From contig JAJNNQ010000013.1 in the NCBI GenBank assembly GCA_027886175.1, positions 7,273,501 to 7,337,500 on the forward strand: a stretch of 64,000 nt of DNA, given 5' to 3'. Numbering within the stretch: position 1 is the stretch's first letter; every line of letters starts with the position of its first letter. The stretch comes from Phylloscopus collybita (Eukaryota; Chordata; Aves; Passeriformes; Phylloscopidae). A model generated the notes under the pieces. The model was not told the DNA's origin. It searched no databases and worked only from the letters and a program-made list of their open reading frames with translations. The position numbers and the translations under genes were made by a program. Positions 1-12,111 of the stretch are shown here, in pieces.

Positions 1-1955
1 TCCCTTCCTACGCTGACGCAGAGACACCACTGGTGGTTACATGAACTCAGCTCTGCATTTTAGCTTTTAAAGTTCAATAGGATGTTAAAACAAATCACAG
101 AATGTAAGCAAAAAAAGGAAAAAAAAAAAGCCATATTTCAGTATTTTCTCTCTATGAAAGAGAGGAGGAAGCGAACTGCTCCTCCAGCCTGCAGAAATCT
201 CATCAAACTCCAGAAGCCCAAGATTGGCATCAAATGATCTTGAGTGTTTCAAGACGTGTTAACAATGAATTATCTGGGCAAAGACCTTGCTGTTGTCCCA
301 CACCCTTCCTATGTTACTGCATTAGAAGACCAAAGTATCAGGTTTGATAATACAAACAGAAAAGTTCCAAATACAAAAAATACTCATCTGTTCATTTTCA
401 TGTCATCCACGCCTTGCAAGAGGTTTAACAGACATTTATATTAACCATGCCTGCATCTGGAAACATTTTTACAAATGTAAACTGAACCTCAGATACCAGA
501 GAACCTTCATTCTCTATTAATGTATACACAGGCTATGGTTCTATTTATTTCCAAATAATACTGTTGACAGGAGCAACAATAACTGAACTTCATGCCAAAG
601 AAAACCACAGGAAATAAAAATGGGTAAGAAAGAAGAATGCATTTGGAAAGCAAACTGGCAGCTATCAGAGTTGGAGATTTGCCAGGCCCTCTAAATATAT
701 TTATGCATATCAAAATAGGACAGGTTCAGGTACAGAACTCAAGAGGCCACACTTTTAATGTGATGCCTTCAGGAGTGGTGTAACGGTGGTACAGAACCCT
801 TCTTGACAGACTCTCATGCTGCTTACAACCCACACCATTGCTCTCTCCCAGGTTTTCCCAAACATACACAAATATACCTTGACCTTCTACATGTCCCTGG
901 GTCAGATTCACAACTGATTTTTTCTTTGACTCTGACCTGTCTATGGTAATCTGAGCATCACTGCTCTTTCTTGAGACTTTGATGTGGTTTTCAGAGGAAA
1001 ATTAACAATATCCTAGCCAAAATCAGGATGGAGTTTCAGTCAGGTTCATGTCCTTCCAGTGCTTTTTTTAGGAGGCTACATAAATTTCTGTTTAACACAG
1101 AGTAGAAGGTATTAAAAGCTCAATATATTAAGTTCTTTTACCAGTTAGCCTTTTTCCTAATATTAAGAGTAAAGAGTTTTCTGCATATGCCTTTTGGATC
1201 TAAAAGACTGTGATAAGCAAGGTGTACTAAGCCCCACAGGAAAGGATGCTGCTTCCAGCACCATCTGCCACTGCCAGGTTAATGTGTTGCTCCAGAAGCT
1301 GAAGTAACAAATGTTGATTTCCCAAAAACCCACTGTTTAACCTCCTTCTCCCCAACAGGATGGACAAGATATGCTGGCACTGTGGCAAACCCTGAATCAT
1401 TGATGCACTGTTTGAACAAGCAGCACATGTCTAACAACACATGCAGTGGCTGAGTGTGCCTGCACTACCCTCAGCTGAGGCACAAACTTGGGTCCCTCTC
1501 CTCTATTCAGCTGTCAATTTTCACAAAACTCATGAGAACACAATTATGCCTGAAATCTGAACCATCTGGTTCCTTTGCAAGGAAGCAAATCAAAAGTGTG
1601 GGAGAGGTGAGAGAAGGAATAGCTGTTAAACAAGTAGCTTAATCTCATCAGGAAACTCTACTTAAACATGGTCACACGTATCTACATGGGTAATAAATAC
1701 CCAAGTCATAAAATTACATTAAAATAGTGTTTGATGACCCACCTTAAACACCACACTAAAACATAACTGATCCTTAAATTAACCAAAAGTATGTGTTCTT
1801 AATAGTGATGGGGTATTTTCTCCCACAGTTCTGGCAAGCAAACACAGACACTACGGACTTTTACAGAAACTCCACATGCTTGTAACTACAGGATGCTAGA
1901 AAACAAATTAAACTAAATGTTAAGAGAAGTCAGACAAAGCCCTCCCTTTTGCCAC

Positions 1956-2020
1956 AAAAAAAAAAAAAAAAAAAAAACCCCAAACCAAAAAAAACCACAA
2001 AAAAAACCAAAACCCAAATC
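1956..2020. repeat. Poly(A) run and A/C-rich tail
   Basis: An uninterrupted run of 22 A (1956-1977) is followed by A-rich sequence broken by short C clusters. It could be a decayed retroposon tail or a simple repeat; I see no element body next to it. Confidence 0.7.
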
Positions 2021-4647
2021 CACAAGCACTCATGCCACTGTCCTAAAGAGTCAACTTTCCTGAACCCATGTCCTCCCAAACAGCAGCAGCTCTGCCCCTT
2101 GCTCTCAGAACACCATTTCTATTTTTAGTTCCACATAAGTGAGAAGCAGTAATAAACCTATTAATCTTTCCTCTCCTCCTTTACTTAAATTACAAAACTG
2201 AGGTGAGTCTCTAAGCTATGAACTATTAAACTCCTTAAAAAGGGACAATTCCTTACTCTTTAGAACTGTAACATTTAAACAAGAAGTTTTACGGTTATGT
2301 TGTATGAATCAAAAGAAGTAACACCATAGATATTATCTGGTAACACATTTGTGAAAAGGTATAATGGAAGTACTTAAGAAAAAAATTAAACATAACCTCC
2401 AGGTACTGGTGTCTTATTAAATCTCATAGACCTGCAATGTTCTACCGTTTAATGGGGACACTAAAAATTCCCTTCTCCTTTACAGAGAAGTCAAGGAGAT
2501 TGAATCTTTTTTATTCTGCCCAGGAAACAGAACCACTGAGTTGTCCAATTTGGTTCTACTTTGAGTTCGGCTGTGAGTGAAATGGTTCTGGTTTGATTTC
2601 AGCCTGCACTAATGAGGCTGATGACCCTCTTAGAGAGGTTTTAATTTTTCAATAGCTTTACAACAACTGAGACAAAACTATTGAACTGTGAAGGTGAACC
2701 ACTGGTATTTTTTTAGTATTACTCTCCATTCTGTTCTTCACTTATCTTGTAACAGAAGGCATAGTTGCTCATTGGGACAAAACTTCCCCTAAGCTCTCCA
2801 CCATGATACTCATCTATTTCCTAAACTGCTACTTTACTTAAATGTTTAGTACTTTATATTGTTCAACCCCAGACAACTTCTGCATTGTGTTGGCTATTCA
2901 TGCTGCTTAAGTACTTTAGAAGTTTTCCACAATTGTCTCTGTAGCTGACAAATTCAACTACTACACATACAAAACTTCAGAGAAACCCCATTGCTGAGCT
3001 TGCACCAGAACCACTGGTGTCCTTATTTCTTTATGAACTAGTTTTCAGTTTATCCTAGTCCTTTGTTCTCACCCTAAGCTTAGTTTTCTACTCTAAAAGA
3101 ATTTGGCAAAAGGCACTAAACAACATCAACCAGTTAAGAAATAGTAAGAAAAGATGAAGAAGTCTACTTCAATAACATTCACATGCTAAAGCCCTATCCT
3201 GCATAGGACTGCTCTTTTGAATTGAGGCCATAAGCAGCAGTTAAAAAAATACACTAAAGCTGGTGCTGCCACCAAAAGATGCATTTCCTTCCTCCTCTTT
3301 GCTGTTTGTACCTACCTTCTCTCATCACACCCGCAAAAGGAACTGCGTTAGGGACTGTGTCTTCTATGTCACCCAGCAAAAAAAGGGGTGGATGGGTAGT
3401 TTTAGCTTGGGCCAGAGCTGGCTGTGGTCCAGACCACCACACATCATTAAATATTTGCCCAATAAAACTGAAGCAGCGGTAGATGAGTCTGAAAGGCTGG
3501 GACTGGCTTTCCTCTGTGGCACTCCCTGCTCAAAATGCTTTGTGAGGGGAGAAGAAAAACACAGAACATCCTCATACACAGAACCCCTCACTGGCGTCAT
3601 GGAACATTTTTGGGAATGCAAACATATTAGCTTTATTTATTTCAGTAAGTGCACACACAAGTGCCTGGACTATTATCTGAGCCATGCTGGCTGCAAGAGC
3701 AGTGCAATTCTGTGCCTATGCAATCATGCATCTGACATGTCATCCTCAGCATCAGAGTTTACATCCCACTGCAACAAACAGGAGCAGATTACATATCTTG
3801 GAGCTGTACTTTGGCTCAGTTCACACTGGGGAGTTACACCACTAAGTTTATACTCCATAAAGGATTTACTAACTACTCTGTCTAATTAAGGTTGCACAAC
3901 TCTTCTATTTTTCAGCACTTGCCAAACTAACCTTTGGCAAGACTTTTCTGTCCCTCTCACACACAACAGAAAAAGGGAAAGTGATGTATTCTGTTAATCT
4001 GTTTGAGCCTCATTCTAAAAAAGTAATTTCCCAGAACAAAACTTCAGAGAAAATAAGTTTTCTTCTCCACAGTAAGCATTCAATTTTTTTTTCTCCAGCT
4101 TTCTTAAAAACCTCTAAAACTTCCAAGCTTTAGAACAGTTACATTAAATGAGAGTGAGAAATTGCATCTTTGACATAAAAGTATAATCTCTGACACGTTC
4201 TGATACACATGATGCACTGTTTAAGTGCAAAAAAATTTTCACAGCAAAGAATTTGTGGATGAAGTATTTATGTCTCTTAAGATTTTGCTTATCCAAATCA
4301 GAGCTGGACAAAAGCTTTCCTGTAATTATTCCGTGGTTCCTAAAAGCCTACCATCAAGGAAAAGAATGGGAAAAGATAAAGAGAATAGAGACACATCTCT
4401 CAGGTATTCTTAGTCATATCCCTTCAGTAATGAAGGGAGAAGAAGACTAATGTGAATAGATATGCTAAAAACAAAGGCCCAGATGAACTAGGGGGGATAA
4501 AAACACATGCTAAAAATAGCAAACTCAGCCATAAGGAGGAATAGAACCCAGAATTCCTAAAACTTCATTTTCCTTTGCCTGTGAGCATACGAGCTAATTT
4601 AGAAGCATTCCACAGCCATTGCTGGACTTAAAATTATAGAATCACAC

Positions 4648-4758
4648 CTTTCTGTATATGTACTCATCAATAATTTCATCTTTACTATGCTTTGGTCGGC
4701 TTGCAATAGCTCTTGTATTATATAGAGTAGGTGAAACAGGAATAGAGACTAACCTGTT
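4648..4758 (-). other. Orphan exon candidate inside LPGAT1 intron 2
   Basis: On the minus strand a long pyrimidine tract ends TTTTTTTTAG|AACAGG and 111 nt later a donor reads AGAAAG|GTGTGA. One frame is fully open and phase 0 to 0 (37 codons). It includes VSIPVSPTLYNTRAIAS and KDEIIDEYIY, which look protein-like. That frame does not fit the phase-1 LPGAT1 introns. Read in the LPGAT1 frame, the exon stops after 13 codons (TAA), so it would be a poison exon there. A second acceptor inside it (GTTAG|TCTC) gives a 101-nt version. I do not recognise the peptide, and it may be a chance combination. Confidence 0.3.
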
Positions 4759-7700
4759 CTAAAAAAAAGAAGAAAAAGAAAAAACAAACAAAAATAAAAA
4801 AGGACTTAAATAGCAACAAACAACAAAAACCATAGTGTGTGCTTTTGCTCTAAGCTTTGTGCCAGGAGGCAGCAGCTTTCTGAAAAAAAAACAACTCAGA
4901 GAATATTTCATTATCTAATCTTTTGGAATAACCCTTTACAGTGAAATGATACAATAGGAAAATGAATTATAAGCTTTATTGCTTTTGACACATTAGATTA
5001 CATTTGCTGGCATTAGATGAACTACAAAGAAGTATGGTAACTCTAACCCATGCCCCCAGAAGGAGATATGGGGATTCCCTGATGTGATTTTTCATGCCAT
5101 AGTAAAGGACAAGGGTCTTTGTACAGCACTCTTTACAGACTCATCATATGCACAAACAAGCTGACACCAAGTTCACTGCACACCTTCCCTCCTCTTACGC
5201 AAAGCTGCAATGGGCCTTTGCTCTGAGGCCATGGTGGAAACAAGCTCCAATGTCCCCAACTCACTCAACTCTGACCTTCTCTTATCGAGACAGCTCAAAA
5301 GGTAAACACAAACTTCCTCTTACAAGCAGCAAAATTAATGCAAAGATTCCTGCTTGATCTCAGCATAACCTAAACATCAGGGAAAGCTTCATTTAAGTCA
5401 GAGACTGCCTAGAAACTCAAAGCACGCCCACAGCATAAACCAGAAGTATATGTGCGGTACATTGCTACCCAAATCTACTGAGTCACATGAGGTATTTTTG
5501 CACATTCTAAGAAAACGTTAACAAGAACAATCTTCCTTCTCCATTTCACACACTGCCTGACCTCAAAACCAGAAGTTGTTTCCCTGTGCCTCTCCCTGCC
5601 CAGTCCCCAGAGTAGTGACCAGACCCAAAAGCAGAATACTGTCAGTGAAAAACCACGCTGTAGTAACTGAAGAGAGTAGAACCAATGGCAGGGTTAGAGG
5701 CTTAGATAGGTCTCCTGAAATAACACTGCCTGCCTTGTATGGGACAAAAAATTTACTCTATCTCATCTGCTGTCCTTCAGCTTCTGCTGCACTTCCTGCC
5801 CGAGGAGAGAGGCCAACCTGTCACGAGAAGCAGCACAGACAGCGAATGTTGTCTGCACCAAGGAAGTGTTGTCACAGCAACTCCACCTGTACCTTTTACA
5901 GCTCTGGAAGACAAAAATATTTGCATTCTTAGAAGATTAGACAAATTAAGGCTGTTGACTGATAAAACGGAAACAAGATTTTGCATTAGAAGGGAAAAAA
6001 AGTTCGACTGCTGAAAAAATTATAGAGTGGTCAGAACCTAATCACATGTATAAATCAGCCAATAAAAGCTACATCACTTGGGAGGAGAGGAGATGGGGAC
6101 AATTAAAAATCTCAATCTCAGCTTTTCTTTACTTGGTTGAACAGATAAGGAAAGAGAAATTCTCCTCACTTGACAAAACCTGACAATTCCTACAGACACT
6201 CTTTAAAATTAGTCACCATCCTGGCCGTCACAGAACAGTAACACCACAGGACTGATTCACTTTTAATTAAGCACTGCATCATGATACCAGCAAGCATAGT
6301 CACAGCACTAGGAGTTGTTAGTGTGTGGTAACAAGTGTATTATACTCTCCTCCACCTGCCCACAGCCCACCGACGTATCCAATACTACTGCAAGACTCTG
6401 TGTCACTGAGAGACTGAAACACAAGGTTTTGTCAAGGTGTCCTCTTTGCTGCTGGAGCATGAAATACTCCAGGCACAGCTCTGAAGAAACCCCCTCCCTT
6501 GGTGCACACAAGCCTGCAGAGCCCCAGGCTTCTCTCCCCTGGTGCTGACAGAGGAGCTGATGATTGCTGCAGCCGGAGGACACCCACATTCACACTCACC
6601 TGGGCACCAGCACCTCTCCCTACAGTGGGACCGAGCTGCCTGGAGCACAGTGGGGCAGAACATCAGCATCCTGAGACTGCACTGCCAGCTGATTGCTCTG
6701 CTGTGCTAGAGACTCCTAATTGCAATACTGCAACAACACCCTCACAGGCTGCGACCAACTCCTGCACTCGGACAGCAGGAGAGGCAACAAAACAGTTTGT
6801 CTATGTGTAGTAATTAATTAAGCAAGCTTTTCTCTAGTAGTCCTGGTTTTGGTGATTTTATTAGGTCCGTGGATATTACACTTAGTCTGCAATATCTGAC
6901 CAAAGAAGATGAAATCTTTAAGATTGCTTTAAACCTGGTTTTGTAGGTGAGCAAAAGGTCGTCAGAAATTCACCACCACAGATATGCTCCATCTCCCTCC
7001 CATCTACTGCACTATTTAGTGCTATCTGGTGTACTCATATATTAAATGACAAAATATAGTACAGGGGGAAAAGGTACTTGCCAACAAAGGATCAAGCACT
7101 CTTGAGTTTGCTTTTTTTAGAATGCATCTTCCAATAAATGCATGAAAATATTCAGAAGTATTATTCAAAGGTGCCTTTCAAATCACACTAATATGAAGAT
7201 TCCAACTGCCCTGAACAATTCCTAAAAGGAAGGAATTTATTTTAAAAGCCTTAATAAAGGAGATTTAGAAGAGTTATAAGAAGGCCTTCCTGAAATCATA
7301 TAAAAATAAAATAACATTGCTAGACTCTCTGTACACTCCTCATAAAAAGATACTCAGTTTTCATTTGTAAGAAACCCTACGGAGCTCAAGAGAACAACAG
7401 AGATATTTATCATACTCTGCCCTTTAAAAATCAAAGTAAACCAATTATGCACAAGTTCTCTCTCATACTTGCATCTTAAGAAGAAAAAGATTAGGGAGAG
7501 GACAGTGACCTTTACAATTGCTTTTCCCAGTCCTTTATTTCACTTGTCCAGTCATATGCTATCTCTTTACATAACACAAGTGCATCTGCAAACAGAAACA
7601 CCTACATGTATCAAAAAGCACAATTCAGAGCTACTGATGAAGACACAGATCAGGTAATTTCTGTAATAAATCCTCTATGATCCTAACAAAAATCCCCAGG

Positions 7701-9191
7701 TTTAGACAGGGGTGAGGAAGAGAAGGGCAGACATAGTTCAGGAGTTCCTCCTCAGCTCTTCCAGCTATATTAAAAAAAATATACCAGCAATTATGCAACA
7801 GCAGCAAAGCCCAGAAGGACAAGCTAGCACACCATATTCTCTTCATTTGGTGTTGAGCTTTCTCCTACACATTACACACAAATTACAGGAGCAAAAAAAG
7901 TCGGCCCTGAATCTATTTTTCAGGCTGAGCTTAAGTCCCTAATTACAAATGATTTATGTCGCTTCTTACCCAAGAAATGACCCAAGCTTGGAAAGGGAAA
8001 AAACAAATAAAGAACTAAAACATACTTGCAACACAACTGAAGCAGACACTCCCTCCAATTAAAGACAAGTAAACTTATGAATCTGAAGTGAAGTTATTTA
8101 ACTGAAGCCTACCTTTGACTTAGTCTTATTTTGAATTTAAACCAGAAGAATTCCAGAGCAATGTCTCTTTCAGACACACCACTGCAAATCTTGGACACCG
8201 ACTCTAATAAAACAGTATTTCAGTTCTGAGTTAGTTACACCATACTGTATAAAAATCAGGGGACCTAGTGGCAGTTTTTTATAAATCTATTAATCTGAAA
8301 AAAGACACACAGACTACCCTGTCTGCATATGTTGAAGCCAGAATGATACACTTTCCAGGTTTGTTCTGCAAGCAGTAGTGAGCACTGAGGAGGTTAAAGA
8401 AAGGACAAAGAAATAAGCTGCTCTTGCTAATTCATAGCTTGCAGTATAAAACACGTTAACACCTTCACGTCAAATAAAATGCATTTAAACTAAACTTTCA
8501 TACAAGCATTTGCTCAAAATCCTCCCCAAAAGCCATGCTTCATAGGGAAAAGCAAAAAGAAGGGCCTCCTTACCCGTACACCAGCCCATAAAACACTTCT
8601 GCATAGAAGTTTGTAAATACTTCAAACAAATATACTAAGGCATTTCAAGACTGTAAAACAAATGATTTCAAATTGTCAAGATACATCAGCAACACCACCC
8701 AACAGATGCTTCAGGAAGATTCTAGGATATGCAGATCATGCTAAGACCACCTTCCAAGCAATAGGCAAAAGAAACCACACAGTTCTGCAGTCAGCAGTGA
8801 AACTACCCTGAGGAAATGGCTTTCAAAAATTGTCATGGGACAATGAATTTTAACCAGCACATTCAGTACACACAGTGAATCCTCGGGGTCATGAGCTGTA
8901 TGACTTTAACATCACCATTACGTCCATAAACTTGCCCATTTCCAATTAATAATACACAAGACACCTTGAAAGTCAATCCTTCCTTCTGGAAGGCCTTTGT
9001 GCTTTACGACATAAAGCAGACTTTTACAAGTGTACCTGCCACTGCAAACACTATGTGGACTTCTTTTAATGAGCAAACATATAAAAAGGTTTTTAAACAG
9101 CGTATCTGGATAAGCTTGAGCTGTACCAGGCAAGGCAGTTTTGAAGCAGTGCAACGCTGCGACAGTTCTAGCCCGACAGATCAGTCTAGCT

Positions 9192-9209
9192 TGCTGCTGC
9201 TGCTGCTGC
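9192..9209. repeat. TGC trinucleotide array (6 copies)
   Basis: Six exact TGC units in LPGAT1 intron 2. It is non-coding. Confidence 0.85.
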
Positions 9210-10332
9210 CACCATCTCCTTAAGAAGGACGGGAAGCTCACCTAGAGTATCCACAGAAACTTTGTGCATCTCGGAAAGGCACACGACAGGGCACCAAAAG
9301 CCACACTGGCACAGAGGCGTCAGCTCTTGTTGCCTAACAAGACTCCGTCTGGGTCAACACTGACTTTCTGACTAATCAGGAGTCTGACCAGACTCCAGAG
9401 CTGCGTGCTGCCATTCCTTGTTTTTCTTGTTTACACAAGACCTGCAGATGCAGCCTGGGCAGAAGAGAAGGAAAGAATTTTAGGAGGGCTGCTCATGCTT
9501 TGCGCTCGGTAGATTCATTTCTTCCCTTTCCAAAGCACATACAAAGAACTGATGGCTGTTTTTTTGCACGAAGTGCAGTAGCCAGGATGAAAATCAGTGC
9601 ACTCGAGGACAAGACCAGAGCCTTCCTTAATAATTCAGTTCAGTCCATCACCTTGATGAGCCTATGAATACTAAACGAGCAAAAACAAGTTCAGTAATAA
9701 CCACAAAGCAAGCATGCAGAGGGAAAAACCCTACAGATACTGTAATTAGCTCTGCTAACAGTAAATGAAGAGTCATACAGTTGAGAAATACTCCGTATCA
9801 CTACTTGAATGAAAAAGGTTCCCTCTGTTTCCCTCCATTCTGAAGCGGCAGAAAAGACAGTCGCTGTTGCAAGGAATAGAAGACCTAATTTTCGGACAAG
9901 AGCTTCGTGTCAAACTTCTTAGCCTTGTCTCCTGATATGTCTAAGGGGAGATGATTTAGAGATGCACTCACTTAACATAAGTTTAGTTTACCAGCCACAT
10001 GCACAGTATGAACCACCTCTCTTTTGAAGAGATGTGTCTTTTTCATGTAACACTAAAATAACGAGGTCAAGATACTAACAAGAAGTTATATTTCCCATTT
10101 TACTGTGACAAAACACTGACTGCAAAACACTTAAAACATATAAAGTCTCTAGCTATGATTTAAAAAATGTTTCAGTACATTCAGCATCTCAACCAAGAAA
10201 CACATCTGTGTAAGACACATGAAAGAAGAACACGCTGGATATCTACTACATTCAGATATTCCCCTATACATTCCCTTATGAAAATAATCTTTAAACATAT
10301 TAGTATGTTTTAAATTAATAAGACATTCTTAC

Positions 10333-10570
10333 CTGTGTATCCTGCCCACCAGCCCCAGGAAGCCACCATAGCTAAAAGCCATTTAAATAACACTCCTTCG
10401 ATATACCAGAAGCTTTTACTGTCCAATATTCGGAGAGGCTGCAGCACAATTAAATACAAGACGTAGGACGGAATAGCAACCAGGTTATTGGCGACCATAA
10501 AAGCGAACCTGAGGAGTGCTTTCAGGCAGGTATAGCCCACTCTCTGGGCCTGCTCTAGAGTCACGGCCAT
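10333..10570 (-). CDS. LPGAT1: LPGAT1 first coding exon (N-terminal 79 residues, partial gene)
   Basis: Lysophosphatidylglycerol acyltransferase 1 is a multi-pass ER enzyme that transfers acyl-CoA to lysophospholipids. The exon reads MAVTLEQAQRVGYTC at its start and ends SWGWWAGYT plus one base (phase 1). It contains the diagnostic stretches LRFAFMVANNLVAIPSY and LDSKSFWYIEG, which match my memory of the vertebrate LPGAT1 N-terminus closely. Residues about 20-45 form a hydrophobic membrane segment. The ATG at 10570 has a strong context (A at -3, G at +4). The donor is ACAG|GTAAGA (exon ends at 10333). The acceptor is at 10600/10601 after a pyrimidine tract. The catalytic HX4D exon and all later exons lie outside the window, so the gene runs off the left edge. 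A GC-rich reading frame continues open upstream of the ATG into intron 1, but the splice acceptor supports the ATG chosen. Confidence 0.95.
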
Positions 10571-10600
10571 GCTCTTCACAGCGGAGGGCGCGGGACCGTC
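10333..10600 (-). other. LPGAT1: LPGAT1 exon 2 (30 nt of 5' UTR plus first coding part)
   Basis: The minus-strand acceptor has a C/T-rich tract ending GCCCGCAG|GACGG. The exon contributes 30 leader nucleotides before the ATG, including the stop codon of an upstream ORF (TGA at 10578-10576), five bases before the main ATG. Confidence 0.88.
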
Positions 10601-11142
10601 CTGCGGGCAGAGGGAGAACAAGGTGGCACAGGTAGCGCTCCCCGAGCGGGGACAGCAAAAGCAAGGTGGCACAGCTAGTGAGTGCTCCCCGAGGGGGCGA
10701 GGCGCGGGTGTCCGCCGGCCCGGCCGCAGCCCCGGCCCGCTCCCGCCTCGGCCGTGACTCCCCGGGCAGGCAGCGACCCCAGCCCCAGGGGCACGAAGGC
10801 TCCGGCGCGACTCTCCGGCCGGCGCCGCCTCCCTCCCCGGGCTTCGGGGGACCCCAGCCCGCACTCCCGGCGGGGCACACACGCGGGCTCCCGGCCGCCC
10901 TCCATCTCCCCCTCCCCGGAAAAGCGCCGGGCGCTACGGCGGCTGCCGGCGGCCTCTCCCCCGCCCCGGCGCGGCTGACAGGAGCCCGGGCCCGCGGGGC
11001 GGGGAGGCAGCGGGCGGCGGCGGCCCGGCCGCGGGACTCACCTCCGGCGGGGCGGCGGGGCGGCGGCGGAAGCGGCGGGGCTGGGGGAGCTGGGCCCGGC
11101 GGCGGCGGTCTCGGCTGGCGGCGGCGGCTGGCGGCGGCTCAT
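10576..11142 (-). other. Upstream ORF in the spliced LPGAT1 leader (41 codons)
   Basis: On the spliced mRNA (11142-11042 joined to 10600-10576) an ATG opens a frame starting MSRRQPPPP, rich in Pro, Ala and Arg, and ending VPRPPL with TGA five bases before the LPGAT1 ATG. The context is weak (T at -3). Whether it lies in the transcript depends on the unmapped start site. Confidence 0.4.
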
Positions 11143-11200
11143 GGACCCGGAGGTGGCTGGCCCGGCCGCGGCAGCGCTGCTCGCCCTGCGGCTCCCTGCG
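11042..11200 (-). other. LPGAT1: LPGAT1 exon 1, non-coding leader (right end approximate)
   Basis: A strong minus-strand donor (CCGGAG|GTGAGT) at 11042/11041 pairs with the acceptor at 10600 and defines a 441-bp first intron (10601-11041). The exon is extremely GC-rich and lies in the middle of a CpG island. The transcription start cannot be read from sequence, so 11200 is only a guess. It holds an upstream ATG at 11142. Confidence 0.65.
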
Positions 11201-11324
11201 GAGGGAGAGAGGGGGGCGGGCGGCGTGAGCGCGGGGGAGGCGGGAGCGCCGGGCCGGGCGGGCAGGCGCAGACCGCGGGTTCACCTCGGTTCTCCCGCGC
11301 CCGCGGCCGGGCCTGGCACGCTTA

Positions 11325-11378
11325 TGCTCTCCCTTCCCCTCCGCTCCCCTCCCCTCTCTTACCCTTCCCCTCCCTGCC
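11325..11378. repeat. Polypyrimidine tract in the LPGAT1 CpG island
   Basis: About 54 bp almost entirely of C and T on the plus strand, in C4-5/T blocks. Such tracts can form non-B DNA and often sit near promoters. No function is shown by sequence alone. Confidence 0.6.
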
Positions 11379-11662
11379 GGTTCGGCTCGGCGCTCCGCGG
11401 GCGGAACCCCGCCGAGCCCCGGCCCCGCAAGGGCAGGCGGTGCCGCGGGCGGGGGGAGGACCCTGCACCTGCCGGGGGCGGGGGTTCGTACCTCGGCACC
11501 GCCGCCGCCTCCGAGTCCCCGACGCGGGTTCATGCCGGGCGCTGGGGCCGCGCTCCCCGCCCCCGCCGCGTCCGCCGTGACCGCCCTGGAGCGGGGCTGG
11601 CGCTGCAGCGAGCGCCGCCCCCGCCGGGCAGCGCGCAGCCCCCCGCATCCTCCTGCTCTCAC

Positions 11663-11698
11663 ACAGACAGGCAGACAGGCAGACAGACAGACAGACAC
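11663..11698. repeat. CAGA/CAGG tetranucleotide microsatellite
   Basis: About nine imperfect tetranucleotide units (ACAG, GCAG) lie at the right edge of the LPGAT1 CpG island. Confidence 0.8.
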
Positions 11699-11839
11699 AT
11701 AGAGAGCCTGGGAGGGATGGTGGAGCGCAGCCCCCCCGCCCCATCGCATCCCGGGCCGGCCCGCGGACACCCGCGCTCCGCGGAGGGGCACAGGCAGGGG
11801 CTGCCCTCAGGGCTTCTGCGCCCGTCCCGGAGCCGGGCG

Positions 11840-12111
11840 GGGCGACAGCGGGACGAGCCGGGGAATGGGCTGAAGTTGTGTCAAGGGAGGTTTGAGATGG
11901 GCGTTAGGAAAAGGTTCCTCACGCAGAGGGTGGTTGGACACTGGCACAGGCTCCCAGGGCAGTGGTCACAGCACCAGCCTGGCCGAGCTCAGGAAGCGTG
12001 TGGACAATGCTCTCAGGGACAGGGCACCGTGACTCCGAGGGGTGTCCTGTGCAGGGCCGAGCGCTGCGTTCGATGACCCCTGTGCATCCCGTATAGCCGT
12101 GGTTCTGTGAC
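11840..12111 (+). mobile_element. CR1 LINE 3'-end fragment (plus orientation)
   Basis: This is the 3' end of a chicken-repeat-1 retroposon. In the plus frame it still encodes the ORF2 tail signature KRFLTQRVVGHWHRLPG. It then continues into the CR1 3' UTR (GGTGTCCTGTGCAGGGCC) and ends near a degenerate TTCTGTGA terminus. It is a truncated and diverged copy at the border of the LPGAT1 CpG island. Confidence 0.85.

Larger units (their letters stand above)
1..10332 (-). other. LPGAT1 intron 2 (partial)
   Basis: This is AT-rich non-coding DNA between LPGAT1 exon 2 and the next coding exon, which I did not find and which should lie left of the window. The only exon-like item is at 4648-4758 (listed separately). 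Simple repeats include a 22-A run at 1956-1977 and a TGC hexamer array at 9192-9209. A 208-codon open frame at 3263-3889 (plus strand) resembles no protein I know. Confidence 0.7.
10560..11880. promoter_or_regulatory. CpG-island promoter of LPGAT1
   Basis: About 1.3 kb of very GC- and CpG-rich DNA surrounds LPGAT1 exon 1, in sharp contrast to AT-rich flanks. It contains GC-box-like runs (for example around 11470) and a long pyrimidine tract at 11325-11378. Long open frames on both strands here come from scarcity of AT-rich stop codons and are not taken as genes. It is a typical TATA-less housekeeping promoter. Confidence 0.8.

Noticed and set aside
4648..4758. Reading the orphan segment as a normal in-frame LPGAT1 cassette exon
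   Set aside because: LPGAT1 exon 2 ends in phase 1; the 111-nt exon then meets a TAA after 13 codons and the 101-nt version shifts the frame.
11141..12076. 311-codon plus-strand frame over the LPGAT1 CpG island (and the opposite-strand frames nearby)
   Set aside because: Openness comes from GC-rich composition; the right third is CR1 ORF2 tail sequence. It crosses LPGAT1 exon 1 antisense and shows no family motif.
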